Assembly (NCBI GenBank): GCA_964036045.1
Contig: OZ038381.1
Span: 107,761,367-107,825,366, forward strand
Direction of reading: 5' to 3'
Source of the DNA: Eutreptiella sp. 'Long Island Sound 2002'
Lineage: Eukaryota; Euglenozoa; Euglenophyceae; Eutreptiales; Eutreptiaceae
DNA length: 64,000 nucleotides
Within the stretch, counting starts at the first letter, position 1; each line of letters starts with the position of its first letter. A program made the position numbers and the translations under genes. The notes under the pieces are model-generated. The model did not search any database. It was not told the origin of the DNA and saw only the letters and a list, made by a program, of their open reading frames with translations. Below, one piece after another: positions 1 through 11,808 of this stretch.

Positions 1-1825
1 TTCAACCCTTGGTCATATGCTACAATATTAGCCCTATCTTCCTGGCTAGATCCTGTGCCCCATGGAGATATGGTAATTCCAATATGGCATACAATGGCAA
101 AAACAGCGAAATATGGCCGAAGTGGCCCGCACTCGTGATTCCATATTTCCATGGCCACGGCGAGGATCCTTTCAACCAAAGATGCTATGGACACATGGGA
201 CTTAGGTCCCAATATATGCCGCTTGCCAACCCTCATGGTCGCCTCTAGCTATTTTCCCCATTGGGGGGAAAGTGATACACAAATGGGGCAGAATGGCAAC
301 ATACCCCAAATTGGGTGACTCACAACTCTCCCATCGAGAGGAGAGGCCACATGGGGAAACACCCCATTCGATGCGGGTTTATGTGCCCTCTCCGAATCGC
401 CCTTACCCTTGGTCAAGTGGCGCACGCAACCTCGGTGGTGAAATCAGGGGGAGAAGGAGTTTGTGGCCATTTTGGGCAAAACGGCCAAAATTCACCCAAA
501 AGTGGTCCCTCCAAATATCGTATCTCCGTATCACAAGAGAAAGGAGCCTCGGGCTTTTGCATGGATGCAAACCGAAGCTTTGCTTCCCTTTTGCATCAAG
601 GGTTGAGGTTCAAAGCATAATGAAAACGTTTTTAACACCACAATCCTTGAAGCACACTATTGACGGGAAAAAGTGCATATATCGGCGATATTGGCATGAA
701 CATATCTTTGGGACCTTGAGGAGCAGAAATATGAGTAAACACGTTTGGAGTAGGCCCATAGTAGGTGCCTTCAAATATGCACACTATGGTTAGATTGTCT
801 CCGCCCACTCGTGTCATTAGTGCTTGCATATGAGCGCGTGTGCAAAGAGGCAGTATGGCAGGCGTGCTCACAAGGCGAAATTATATAAAATAGAAGACAA
901 GGTTGTGAAAAATCAACCAAGCTATCCACGATGTCCTTCGTGGGCTCTACTTTACATATTGCCTTAGTTCGAGGCTCAACTCCCCATAGGCTTCGAGTAC
1001 GAGCCTCGGGGGTTTGGCCATTTTGGCCCAATTTTCGACCAAAACTTGCACTCTTTCGAAGATGGAGTTTTGGTACGCATTGAATTGCGTGGAGCCATCG
1101 TTGAGTTGACTTGAAAAACGAAAATGGCCTAGGGCTTTTGGTCTTGTGAGCATTCTGTTCGGTTATTAACGTTCATGCTCACAAGGCCACAAAGTTAGCG
1201 TTTGCGCACCCAAACGACTTGGGTTTGCGAAACCCATAGGCTGCCTAAAACATCGCCCGCTTCCCTGTACAAAATGATATGCCCGCGTGAAAGGGGCATG
1301 GATGAAAGGTATAGGGGGGAGATGTAAGGTTCCGACCGAACTCATGGTCCTTGAGAACCATGAGTTCGCACGATCGACGGAAAGCCTTGCGCGTTGATTT
1401 TCTCGAAGACGCAACGGCGAAAAATTCTGGTGAACACACCAGATGAAAGTACATTAAATACCCTCTAGATTCAGCCCTTAAGTTCTCTTAGAACCTCACA
1501 AGTACTCGACAAAAGTTCATCACAAAACTCGCCACGGAGAAGGGACGAAGGCGCGCGAACAGGCGACATCAGGCGGCGATTTCACGACAATTAGAAATCG
1601 CGGTATAAATCGGGTATTTCACCGATTTCTGACTGAAAATCGCCTAAGACAACAAAATCATGGTAATTCTAAATCGATTCATTGGTTAGAAATCGGATTC
1701 CAGATTTCGCGGGTTAGAGAACAGGGATATCCCGCTGATAACCGGTGTCAACGGCTGCCGCACGGGTGTGACGTCTCACAGGCCTCCGGGCCATGGGCCA
1801 TAGGTTCTGGGTACCGCTTCACTAG
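1..1825 (-). repeat. LTR-like sequence related to the gypsy-1 LTR (solo or truncated by window edge)
   Basis: No coding frame stands out. The right end reads GGTTCTGGGTACCGCTTCA, the same terminus as both gypsy-1 LTRs (ends at 7165 and 21422). The body has the same style: repeated ccaaaatgg-type words, a TATA-like tract near 881-893 and an A+T-rich stretch near 1600-1700. No polypurine tract follows 1825, so it is more likely a solo LTR, or a 5' LTR whose internal part lies left of the window, than a 3' LTR. Apart from the terminus I see similarity of style rather than long alignable identity, so the assignment is tentative. Confidence 0.4.
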
Positions 1826-1921
1826 GGCCAAAAGGGCCCCCCATGTAAGTCGTGACAACCACCACCCACCTGGGGGTAATCCAGGCCGCCAACCCTGAGG
1901 ACGCCACCCTCCCTCCCGCCC

Positions 1922-2802
1922 GTGATTCCAGAGCCAAAGGACACTGAGAAGCACATTACTGTGCCTAGTCCGCCGGAGGTGCCAGAGCCAAAGGAGAGTA
2001 AAGAACAGGTGGTCAAAGAGGAAAAGGTGGAGTCTGCTGGTCACGGGGTGCAGGAGCACCAGGATAGTGGGGAGGACTCGCCTGCAGGCCTGGTTGGTCA
2101 AGAGGAGATTGAGGAGGTTGGTGGAGCGCCGAAGGACGAGGAAATGCCTGCATGTAAGCAGGAAGATAACGAAGAGGCAGCCCCAGAGGTTGGTGCACCA
2201 GTGCCTCACGTGAAGGAAGAGCCACTCCCAGACGACTGACTTTTCACGTGCCTCAAGGGAATGAGAGGGTGGCAGTGGCGGGAGCGACATGGAGCACGGT
2301 ACCGTAGGCAGTTGTGGGGGGCCGTAACGGTGCAGGGGCATCACCGTGTGCAAGTTACAGTGCAAACGAGGAGAGATCCGGACCTGGTCCGGCGCGTGAA
2401 CGCACACATCCGAAGTGTACTCCCCCAACTAACCTACACTGCGCTCGCAGTGGTCCATGGGGTGGGCGATCATCCCGTGCTTGTACATACGCATCCAAAG
2501 GATGACAGTCCCCTTACGGGGGAAATAGCCCTGGGTGATTTTGTGGGGGGGGAACTGTTTACCAGTGCCCTACTTTGTGCAAATGGGCCTTCTCGTCCTG
2601 CACAGATACGTTGGGGGCCTGATTTATTATGGGGACACATTGTGGATCCTCGATATGGGGTCATGTTTAACGCTCTTAGGCCCACATGCCTCTGGCGTGG
2701 TCTGGACAGCGCATTGTGCTCGTACCGTACACAGGCATTGCATGGGGACATCTGCCTGTGGCAATGCAGAATGAACTGGTCACGTTTGGCTTCCCAAGGT
2801 GA
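1922..2802 (+). pseudogene. Decayed TET/JBP-like 2OG-Fe(II) dioxygenase-type frame with acidic N-terminal part
   Basis: An open frame at 1922-2239 encodes a Glu/Lys/Pro-rich, probably disordered segment. After a stop, the same strand is open from 2261 to 2821. This second frame contains YTALAVV, then HTHPKDDSP, then ALGDFVGGELF (about 2525-2560), and later FNALRP. Homologous-looking sequence continues through two frame changes near 2680-2705 as PHASGVV and then GQRIVLVPYTG, ending in FGFP before TGA at 2800-2802. The GDFxGGxL turn, a PH followed by GxR, and a terminal GFP resemble TET/JBP-type oxygenases carried by transposons in algae and fungi. The first metal-binding HxD is not cleanly preserved (HTH/KDD), and at least two frameshifts break the frame, so it looks dead. 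The family call rests on motif memory only. Confidence 0.42.
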
Positions 2803-2825
2803 AGATGTGTTTTTTGTGTAGCGCT

Positions 2826-3390
2826 TCGTGCAACAGCGGTCGAACCGGTGAAGCCGGTGCAACCGCGCGCCTGTCCAGCGGTTGAACCACCTCGAAAGCC
2901 GGTTACATTTTAGTGCAATCTATGAGGAAACAAGCTTCTGACAATCAAGTGTAGGCTTGCATGTAATTGTTGTTCACTAAAAAGGGTCCAAAGTCCTAAA
3001 GGAAATCCAAACAAGGCGCAGGGGTGTATGTCACCACGCCTAACGAAAGGTTGATGGTGAAGCTGCGGTTTCACCAATACAGCCGCCGCCACTGGCACCT
3101 ACACCACCGCCACCGTGAAATATGATCCAAGAGAAATAGGTCTCAAGTGTTTTGCACCAATGAGGTAAGAAGGTTTTCAAAAACATTCTTTTTAGGGGGT
3201 ATGGCATCTCTTGCAGGGCTGAAAAATAGCGGTTTTCAGGTTGCTACTTAGCAATTTGTTGCTGTACCACGATAGGGGTTCAACCGTGGGGAAGCCGTAA
3301 TGAAAGTGCGCGGTTGAACTCGGTTGAACCACGGTTTCACTTGGGTAATTCAAGGGTACCTGATCCAAATGAGCACGTAGGGAAGCCGCA
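2826..3390. other. Non-coding stretch with GGTTGAACCAC-type repeats
   Basis: There is no supportable gene here, and A+T content is higher than in the neighbours. The words cggttgaaccac and ggttcaaccgtgg recur at both edges (near 2880, 3278 and 3325-3340), mostly in direct orientation. It could be a small non-autonomous insertion, but I found no clean terminal inverted repeat or target duplication. Confidence 0.4.
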
Positions 3391-4147
3391 CAACGGGCCC
3401 GCAACACATGCCCGCGCTGGGTACTCCACCAGACGGGCGTGCCCACCGACATGAACACGCGCCTGTGGAACCACCTGCAGCTTCTCCTCCCATCCCCACA
3501 CCACGCCATACTCACCAACCACACGTGCCGAGAGGAAGGGCCTCTAGCGGTCCTCTGCGGGGACCTCCACCATCACCCCAAGGGCACCATCCACACCATA
3601 GACCTTGTCGGGGCCTCCATCACCGTAGTTTACGTCACCCTTCCCCAAATGCGGGTCCTGCACCACAGCGGGGCACACCCCACCGCCTTTCTACAGCTTC
3701 CCGAATGGCCTCAATACCGCCTCTTCCAGCAGTACCTCACGCAGACGGCACGAGCAGCGGGACACACTCTGCCGGGAAGCAAAGACATGCGAGCAGCCTA
3801 CCGAGATTTCAAAAAGTAACACCCCCGACCCATCCCAGCGACACCGCCCTACGCACCCACCGGCTTGAAACACGAAACCGTCCCCCCGGTGACGGGCCCA
3901 GTCCCACCACTAACCCTACTACTGGCCCCGAATGAAGCCAAACCCACGTAGACCACCGTCATCCACCACGGGGGAAAATGGCGCGTACCGAAGCACCACA
4001 TGACCGCCCGAGACCTACCACCGGTCCCCCATGACTACCAGAGCATGCCACGCACATGTTTGGCCTGTGACCCCGAGGCACCAACCAAGCCATGGCCCGT
4101 ACTACACCTCATAGCACGCCACCACGCCCAGCCCAGAACCCACCTAC
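3391..4147 (+). pseudogene. Left fragment of plus-strand retroelement interrupted by gypsy-1
   Basis: This GC-rich, C-rich sequence has the same composition as 21423-28500 on the other side of gypsy-1. The longest frame (3439-3819, 126 residues) includes a CGDLHHHPKG segment and ends in FKK; I do not recognise a domain. Later text to 4147 is open only in pieces. The end of this block (CTAC at 4144-4147) is duplicated at 21423-21426, so the two sides were contiguous before gypsy-1 inserted. By position it should lie upstream of the RNase H region of the same element, but no reverse transcriptase motif is visible. Confidence 0.45.
4144..4147. repeat. Target-site duplication CTAC, left copy (gypsy-1)
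   Basis: CTAC directly precedes the LTR start TGACGCG at 4148 and is matched by CTAC at 21423-21426 just after the other LTR end CTTCA. Confidence 0.75.
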
Positions 4148-7100
4148 TGACGCGTTCCCGTGGGGGGCCGGCCACGGGACGCTGCGGTGACACGCACAAG
4201 TGAGCAGGCAGGCAAAGCACTACGCTCACAAGGGCATCAATACGCTCGTGTCATGTGACAAAGCGTTTCAGGATCCTTGCCACTCTGCAACAAGGGAACG
4301 AAAGTATGTACAGCAACACATCAGGATATGTACACATGGGGTTAAGACTGGACTGGGGTATGGGCATCACAGGACAATAGACACTCAGTCCTAACTGGTA
4401 TCCCAATCCCAGGTCCGACCCTCTTAGTGGCTGGTGGGGGCGGGGCCTCAAACACAACCCATGCCCTGCTCAGTCCGGACCCTGAAACCCTGCCAATAGA
4501 GGAGGTGTCCCGCCCAGGCGAGTTCCTGGGAACCAAGGGGCTCCAAGGCCAACCGACAGTGGCTCCCTATGCTCCCTTAACGGCAGGTCCCAACTCCTCT
4601 CTGAGCCAGAGATATGGCCCCGCCATTATCCCTCAGGAGTTGGTAGCTGAAAATGGGCTATTTCAGCCCAAACTGAAATTAGCTCCAAAATCTGCAAAAT
4701 TGACCCCTCGTCCGGACCCGCCAGAGGTAGGAACGAGGCAACTGACCCTATGCCCTTTGAGTACGTACTCCCTGGAGCCCTCACCCAACCTGGTTCCCTC
4801 TGAGGTCCCGGCATCAGGGCAACACGGATTCGTCAAGTGGGGTCATGATGCCAAAATCACCAAAATTGGCGTCATTCCCACGCGTGGCTCGCCCGGCTAG
4901 GGCAAGGCCATGGCTCACAGGTTAGGAGGCAGGACTTAGGACTCATATGTGAGTGTACAACCTGAGATTAGGTCCGGGCTCCCTGTGGGCATAGAGAAAT
5001 GGGGCCGCCAATTGACCACACGGAAGGGGGAAATTGGGGTCCCAAAATGGGGTCATTTTGGCTGCTTGAAATGAGCCAAAATTCGGTGTGCTCCCAATAG
5101 TATATCTCCACGCTGGCTTGGAGATCGGATCCGCCATTCCTTACGCGATCCACCGGGAGTCCAACAGAGACTCCCATGCCCTTAGCTCTCAAAGATCTCC
5201 ATGCCACTTAGCGTGGTGACGATCCCAATTGGGTCCACAAATGCCAAAATGGCAAAATTGCCCACACTCACTTTGGGCTAGCGCCTTAACGAAGGTTGCT
5301 CCGCTTCGCCCACGTGGTGTGTGAACCATGGGGACCCATATACATAACACCCATGTCATATATGGTCCATTGGTCCATGCGTCCGGCGTGCACGGGTGGG
5401 CTCAACATAGTGCACGGCGGGCAGCAAAAGTGGAAAAATGCTCAAAATGGCCAAAAATGCGCACACTCATGGTTGGGGCAAATGAGGCACATGCCCGACT
5501 TGGACCGGAGTGTGCCATAGGATTGGTATCAAGTCATATGTGTCCAACATATCTTTTGGGCGTCGCCCAACTCCTCCGGTTTTGGGAATGGCAGGGTCGC
5601 CAAGTGAGTCCATGATTTGGGATAGTCCCAAATCGCCAACATGGCGGCCGAGGTACGCCAAGCCCAAGAGGAGTTAATCGCCGGGTCCAAGATATGTTGG
5701 GCACCGAAGTATGTACCCTCAAAACATACTTGGGTCATGATGTCAATTGAGCGCAACGTTGAGATAGACGGTCGCCACTTGACATCATCACGGGCCAAAA
5801 ACGGCAAAATTGGCACAAAGACACACAAAAGTGCCTTGAAAGGCGCACAATTATATTATAATATCTTCGGCTTGGATCGTGCAATCAACTAATCCTTCTA
5901 AACACAATGACTTGACACCAATGACCTTCGATTCCACGTATGTGCTCCACTTGGGGCGCTTTGAAAGGTTACGAGCGCTACTTCCCAAGTGGGCACATGA
6001 AAATATGGAAAATTGCAAAACACACACCTTGCTCCCAACGCATCGCTTCGGGATCGCCACACAAGCTTCCCTTCACGAAGGTTAGGCTTGCAATTGATTG
6101 TAGGGAGTATGGAGAAGGGGCTTGCACAATATGAGGTCCATTGGCGGGCTTGGCTTGGAGCGATGGACCCGCCAAATGGGCACGCAACACAACACAAGGC
6201 ACATACTCCATATCGCCCAAAAAGGTAGCTCCCCCCACGATATGTCATGCCCTTCCAAGGGCATAACTTTGTGTCAATCGCTCATAGGAACTCAAGGAGA
6301 GTTCCTATGCAACACCAACACTCGCGCGCTACACTCGAAAATTATCTTAACGCACGCAATATCATGGCCATAGAGTTACAACGCAAACTCTACCCTCTTG
6401 ACCATGATCCATTACACTGGCGCGCACGTGTGGAGACGCAAGGCCTATGATGCTTCCTAAATTACGTCGGGAGTATTGTGAATACATCCCACGTTTCCTT
6501 ATTGTCATTCCTCGCAAGCAACACGAGATATGACCTTCACAAGTGGCCTCACGAATCAACTTTGTTTTGCCCATATCTTTAAGACAAATGGAGGGCAGGA
6601 TAAAAGGAAAGTTGATTCGTGCATAGGGAAGCACGTAGGTCCACTCGAAAGAGGTCAAATCAAGTGCGGGGATGTCGAAGTCGAAAATCCGATTTCGACA
6701 TCCTGAAAAATTCGGATTAAGGTTGCGAGTGTAGAATGTGAAAATTGCGGATGCATCAACGCAATTCCTGAAGACTTTAGAGCCTTCGTCACGGATAGCG
6801 TTAAAATTTCCATTATAAACAGTTAAACTGGCGGTTACAGTAAAGTCGCGATCCAACCGCCAGCAGTCAAAACAGTGAATATCAGAACGGAAGCGTAAAA
6901 ATTGACGGAAACACTATGAAAATAAAACCCTGTTGATTCCTGATATTCTGATATATAAATCTCCGCTGGCGGTGCATCGGTTGCCGATGCGGGGCTTTAG
7001 GGCACGGAACACGCTCCCACCGGGCTCGCACCGGGCGTCAACGGGCGCCTTCCGTACATGGGGTTAGTGGACCGGAGACCGGTCTTCCCTTCCGTACATG

Positions 7101-7165
7101 GGGTTAGTGGACCGGAGACCGGTTGTATGCCGTAACCTAGCCATGGGGTTCTGGGTACCGCTTCA
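4148..7165 (-). repeat. Gypsy-1 3' LTR
   Basis: This 3018-bp sequence is repeated at 18404-21422. It starts TGACGCGTTCCCG and ends GGTACCGCTTCA on the plus strand. It contains a tandem duplication of a roughly 42-bp unit (ttccgtacatggggttag...) at about 7048-7122, and a TATA-like A/T tract near 5848-5862 that could be the core promoter. Short open frames within it are not supported as genes. Confidence 0.92.
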
Positions 7166-7176
7166 CCCCCCTCCTT
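7166..7176 (-). other. Polypurine tract of gypsy-1
   Basis: On the element strand AAGGAGGGGGG lies directly before the 3' LTR start TGAAGCGG. This is the expected position for priming plus-strand synthesis. Confidence 0.75.
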
Positions 7177-8640
7177 AGAGCAAACCCTGGGGGGGGCTCG
7201 ATAACACCCAAGCATGGCAGCGGGTACCCAGGACCATCCCCTGAAGGGGGGGGGGGGGGGCACATCCTCACTTCAGGCTGAGTCAGGTTAGGCTGCCCAA
7301 ATCCCACAGTAAGATAGGTATGATGCTGTAAAAGCTCGTAGCACATGTATAGTATCAAGTATCAAGTCCCGGGTCCTGGCGGCGATTGTTCGGCATCCAA
7401 AGGACCCGTTAACCCATACCAGGCGCACCGGGTGCCGGCTGCTACGGTCACCACCACATTGGCAGTGGCATACACGGCCAACATAGGCGACACACAACGA
7501 CCGAGGTGGTCCCACAGGTCGAGAGCGACCACAAAGATCCATCAGGCTACCTCAAGCTTCCCAAGGCCCGCCGACTGGGGAGAGTCCCCACGGGTCCTTC
7601 GTTGGGTGCACCATGTCCATATCCATACGACGCGAGTCCAGAGTGCCACAGCCGAACGAGCTCCTCCTTAAGGGATCGGGCATCAAGGCCGTCTTTTCCC
7701 TCGCCCTATTACCACGAAGGCCATACATGAGGGAGTCCTCATGCAGTGTGGGCGGAGGCGTCGACTCCTCAAACCACAAGTTTCCCAGGCAGACTGACCG
7801 AGGTCAGGAGCACCGGAGGCCGCCATCCGACTGCAAGTGCGTCTGCGAATCAGTAGGCTCACACTGGGACTGACAGTGGCGGACCGCTGGGAGTGTAGTC
7901 AGGCAACTGGGCTTCCCGCCTGGCGCCATCAGGATCTCCACATCACAGCGAATAGGGCACACGGTATCACGGGCACTCAGACAGAAGAATAAGTACTCAG
8001 GTACTGGTCCAGGCTGGACCAGGCTGTAAGAACATGTACACGGCGACTCAAGGCGCCTTTGTATGCGATTTGCATCCCCTCGGGGGAAAAACAGTCCACA
8101 CCTCAGTGATGGGCCGACAAGACTCAACATACAGATGCACATATCCTGGAGGGGCAGAAACATAAGCAATAAGTGGGGTAAATAGGCGCGTAAACACACT
8201 CTGGACAGAGCGCCAAACCACGCCACGGTCAGGATAAGGCAATTGCAGGAGGGTGGACAGAAAAACGCCTGAGTTCAGGCATATATATTCTCAAGACACA
8301 CGTCGACTGGTCTGGATTCCGCAAGTGCCATGGGACCAGACCACACACCAAAAAAATCGCAATGCCGATGACAGCGGCATCCGTTGCGCAATGTCGTATG
8401 GGCTTCAAGGCCCCAAGAGCTCAAAAAGTGTGAGGGTCAGTCGCCCTACCCGGTTTCCCAAGGATTCAGCAGGTGGGGAGTGACGAATAGAATTGAAAGA
8501 GAGGGGCCATCCTCCTCTGGATTCAGCAGGGGGGGGTACATGGCCACTCTGATGGCAGGTCACCGAAAGATGGAAGAGAGCAAGCAAGTGAGGGACGATC
8601 CGTCGACGTCACAAGCGCTGAAAACACATCAGGGGAGAGC
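7177..8640 (-). other. Gypsy-1 3' non-coding region between pol and 3' LTR
   Basis: About 1.46 kb without a supportable gene on either strand. It contains a long G run (about 7246-7260). Small open frames here show no family motifs. It is probably untranslated region, or remnants of a lost additional frame. Confidence 0.6.
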
Positions 8641-11600
8641 TCAGGGCGCTGAGCAGGCACCCCTGGCTGCAATCGCCCGGGTAAGTGCTGCCAAGTCCGA
8701 AACGTGGATCTTGGTCTTGTGCTTGCGGATGTACTCCATGAAGGAAGTATTGACCCGCGGCACGAACGAGGAGACGGGTTGCCAGGTGTCGTGGGACGGC
8801 CCATAGCCTCGCCAACAAACCTTGAACTCCAGACCTCCGGGTGCCGGGGCCTTCGGACGCTGGGCCAGGATCTTCTCGACTGTATAGTCGTCCTGCTCAG
8901 CATAGTCGTCGTCCGAATCGGCCTCATGTGCGGCATAGCTCAGGGACACATGCTGGCCACGGAGGTCGGGTTCCCGCACACGGAGTTGACTCTCGTGGCG
9001 CTCCCGGAACTGTCCGTGACCCACCTTGATGCGGTAGGTGTCCTCACCAATCCTGCGGACCACCTCGCCGGGTGTGAACCAGGTTTTGGTGCGGTGGGTG
9101 CCCATAGGGCGGGGTCTGATCACCCACACCGGGTCTCCCACCCTGAACTTCTGCGCTGTCCAGCTCGGGGCGGACTTCTGACGCTCAGCATGCTCCTTCT
9201 CGAGCTGCTGGCGGATGTCCCGCGCCGTTTGCTCTTGCCGCGCAAAGAATTCCTTGGCATCCATAGCCATGCCATCACCAGACAAGGGAAGTCCCCTACC
9301 CAGGGGGTCCCTGCCGAACAGAATCTGGTGAGGGGACAAACCGCCCGGAGTGGGGGTGTCATGATGGGCCTTCAGAGCGGGCCACATCTCCTCAAACCAG
9401 TTCCGACGTGGATTGCTGATGTGGATCTTGCGCAGCTTCTCGAACAGCTGCCGTCCAGCCACTTCAGCACGGCCGTTAGACCGGCTGAGATAGGCGACGC
9501 TCTTGGCATGACGTATCCCCATGAGGGAACACATAGCCTTGAACCAGCCACCAGTAAACTGGGGCCCTCGGTCACTGCAAATGGTGCGGGGGATGTCAAA
9601 GACGGTCAGCCAATGACGAATCATCATGACTGCCACTTCCTTGGCAAGCAACCCCTTTTTGCGTGCCGGAACGGCTACAACGTAGCCGCTGTGGCGGTCC
9701 ACACAGAGAACCACACAGTCAAAGGTCTCCTTGCCAATGTGGACTTCGGGCATGGAGAAGACGTCCATGGCCACGCTCTCCATGGGCTGGTCAGGAACCG
9801 GGGTCCATTGGGCTTCCCCCTTGACGTTCCGGTTATCGGGATTGCAGGCCTGACAGACCGAGCAACCCTTCCTGACCTTCTTGATGGCGGTGTAGAGAAC
9901 GATATGGTCGATCTCGAACCGACGCTGCATGTCAAGAGCTTGCTTCTTGACCCCTGGGTGCAGCATGTGGTGGTGCCAAGCTTCACACAGCTCGAGCACC
10001 CGGGACTCTGGTACTAGCAGCTTACCATTCCGGTAGAGCTTGCCATCTTCCTCAGTCAGCCCCTTTGGCCACTTCTGCCCGTCATCAGGGTCGGTCACAG
10101 CCCTATACTCGGCCGCAAAGGCCTCAGACTTGGCGCAGTCGTCGGTCCAGTCGTCCTGGAGGCAAGACTCCGGGAAGAGGTGCTTGTCGGACTCAGCTCC
10201 ATCAGGGGCGAGTACTCTGACCGCTCTGCTCACCCTCGACGCCAGGGGGGCATCTGCAGCCATGACCACGAAGCATTTAGCACCCTCCTCCTCCATCAGG
10301 CGCTCCGTTTCGATGATCCTCTTGGCTTCAGCGGTCTCAGCCTCATCGCCATGGGCTGAGATATCCGTCATGCCCTTGCTGGCGGGATAGGCCCACCTAC
10401 TGAGACAGTCCGCCACGGTGTTATCCTTTCCAGGGATATACACAACCGTGAGGTCGAACTTGGCCAAGGTCTCATGCCATCTTGCCCGTCGGGAGGCGGG
10501 ACCTGAGGGGGTGTCCACGTGCTCCTTGTGCCACGACTGCAGACTCTGATGGTCGGTGCAGACGGTAACGGGATGGAGGGCTATGTACCCGGCCCATTTC
10601 CTGAGAGCCATGACGATGGCATACGCCTCCTTTGCACGGGGCGTCCACGTCCGTCTCTGGCCTTCCGCCAGGACTCGGCTCCAGAAGGCCACGGGCACAT
10701 GCCTCCCGTCGTCAAGCACTTGCTCCAACACAGCGCCAATGGCGTAGTCGGAAGCGTCGGTGCGCAGGACGAACCCTCGGTCGGGATCCACGAGGTGCAG
10801 ACCCACTGCGGATAGCAGCGCCTGCTTCATCCCCTCAAAGGCACGGTCGGACTCAGCTGTCCAGACCAGAGCCTTCTTGGACCCCTTCTTGGTCTCCTCT
10901 CGGTTGCCCTTGAGCATGGTCGCCATGGGGGCTGCATACTCGGCATACATTTTGATATACCCCGAGTAGTAGTTGCAGAACCCCAGATACGCCCGTAGCT
11001 CAGAGACCGTCTTGGGCTTTTCCCAGTGCTCAATCGCAGCCACCTTGCCAGGTATGGGCTTTCGATGCCCGTTCCCGACTACGTGGCCAGCGAAGACCAC
11101 CTCGCTTACCGCAATGGTGGCCTTGTCACTGCTGCCCGTGAGTTTGTGCCGAACCAGAAGGTCCAGCACTCGAGTGACGTCCCTCTCGTGTGCCTCCAGG
11201 AGCTCCTCGTAGCTCATACTGGGGTCCCCGGACGCGATGATCACGTCGTCCACGAAGGGGTCCGCACAGTCGCGCACCGGCTCAAGCAGGTTCTCGAGCA
11301 TCCGCTGAAAAGCCGCATTGCCGTTGGTAACGCCCATGGGCATCACCTTCCACTGGAGAGGTCCAAGTGGGGTGCTCATGGCTGTGCAGGCACGGGACTC
11401 CTCGGCGAGAGGCATCTGATGATAACCATGTTTCAGGTCAATCACCGTGAAGATCCTCCGCCGGTGTTGCTTTTGCAGCATGTCCTCAATGAGAGGCAGC
11501 GTATAGTTGTCGTGCTGCGTTTGGGCGTTCAGGCTGCGGTAGTCGACCACGAGCCGCCATTCACCGGCCACCTTCTTGGGGACGACGAAGCACGGAGAGG

Positions 11601-11808
11601 CCCATTCGGAGTGGCACGGCTCGAGCCAGCCTCTCTGGATGAAGTCACGGAGGATCTTCTCCATGGCCTCTTTCCTCTTCCCCCTCAGGGCAACCTCCCG
11701 GTGCCGATACACACGGGGGCTCCTGCTCCAGCCGTATCTCGGCCTCGCCATACGGTCCACGCACCGGTGGGGGGAACACAGGTTTTCCGCTGAAGAAGGT
11801 CTCGCCAT
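8641..11808 (-). CDS. pol: Gypsy-1 pol: reverse transcriptase, RNase H, integrase, chromodomain
   Basis: This frame copies the element RNA to cDNA and integrates it. The reverse transcriptase runs over about residues 30-270 with VVDYRSLN, DLKHGYHQMP and the active site FVDDVI (near 11240-11260). RNase H follows with LRTDASDYAIGAVLEQ (near 10735-10780). The integrase HHCC zinc finger ends CSVCQAC (about 9850-9965) and the DDE core includes CSDRGPQFTGGW and SNGRAEVAGRQL. A chromodomain lies at about residues 973-1035 (YTVEKILAQR, WRGYGPSHDTWQP; 8700-8890) and may steer insertion to marked chromatin. The frame overlaps the protease frame by 164 bp. The natural join looks like one extra C in a CCCCC run near 11720, after which VYRHREVAL reads in this frame. 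About the first 30 residues are therefore probably not translated as shown. Confidence 0.92.
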   Translation of the reverse strand: MARPSSAENLCSPHRCVDRMARPRYGWSRSPRVYRHREVALRGKRKEAMEKILRDFIQRGWLEPCHSEWASPCFVVPKKVAGEWRLVVDYRSLNAQTQHDNYTLPLIEDMLQKQHRRRIFTVIDLKHGYHQMPLAEESRACTAMSTPLGPLQWKVMPMGVTNGNAAFQRMLENLLEPVRDCADPFVDDVIIASGDPSMSYEELLEAHERDVTRVLDLLVRHKLTGSSDKATIAVSEVVFAGHVVGNGHRKPIPGKVAAIEHWEKPKTVSELRAYLGFCNYYSGYIKMYAEYAAPMATMLKGNREETKKGSKKALVWTAESDRAFEGMKQALLSAVGLHLVDPDRGFVLRTDASDYAIGAVLEQVLDDGRHVPVAFWSRVLAEGQRRTWTPRAKEAYAIVMALRKWAGYIALHPVTVCTDHQSLQSWHKEHVDTPSGPASRRARWHETLAKFDLTVVYIPGKDNTVADCLSRWAYPASKGMTDISAHGDEAETAEAKRIIETERLMEEEGAKCFVVMAADAPLASRVSRAVRVLAPDGAESDKHLFPESCLQDDWTDDCAKSEAFAAEYRAVTDPDDGQKWPKGLTEEDGKLYRNGKLLVPESRVLELCEAWHHHMLHPGVKKQALDMQRRFEIDHIVLYTAIKKVRKGCSVCQACNPDNRNVKGEAQWTPVPDQPMESVAMDVFSMPEVHIGKETFDCVVLCVDRHSGYVVAVPARKKGLLAKEVAVMMIRHWLTVFDIPRTICSDRGPQFTGGWFKAMCSLMGIRHAKSVAYLSRSNGRAEVAGRQLFEKLRKIHISNPRRNWFEEMWPALKAHHDTPTPGGLSPHQILFGRDPLGRGLPLSGDGMAMDAKEFFARQEQTARDIRQQLEKEHAERQKSAPSWTAQKFRVGDPVWVIRPRPMGTHRTKTWFTPGEVVRRIGEDTYRIKVGHGQFRERHESQLRVREPDLRGQHVSLSYAAHEADSDDDYAEQDDYTVEKILAQRPKAPAPGGLEFKVCWRGYGPSHDTWQPVSSFVPRVNTSFMEYIRKHKTKIHVSDLAALTRAIAARGACSAP

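Noticed and set aside
8704-10017. 437-residue plus-strand open frame opposite gypsy-1 integrase
   Set aside because: Antisense shadow of a well-supported pol gene; no motif.
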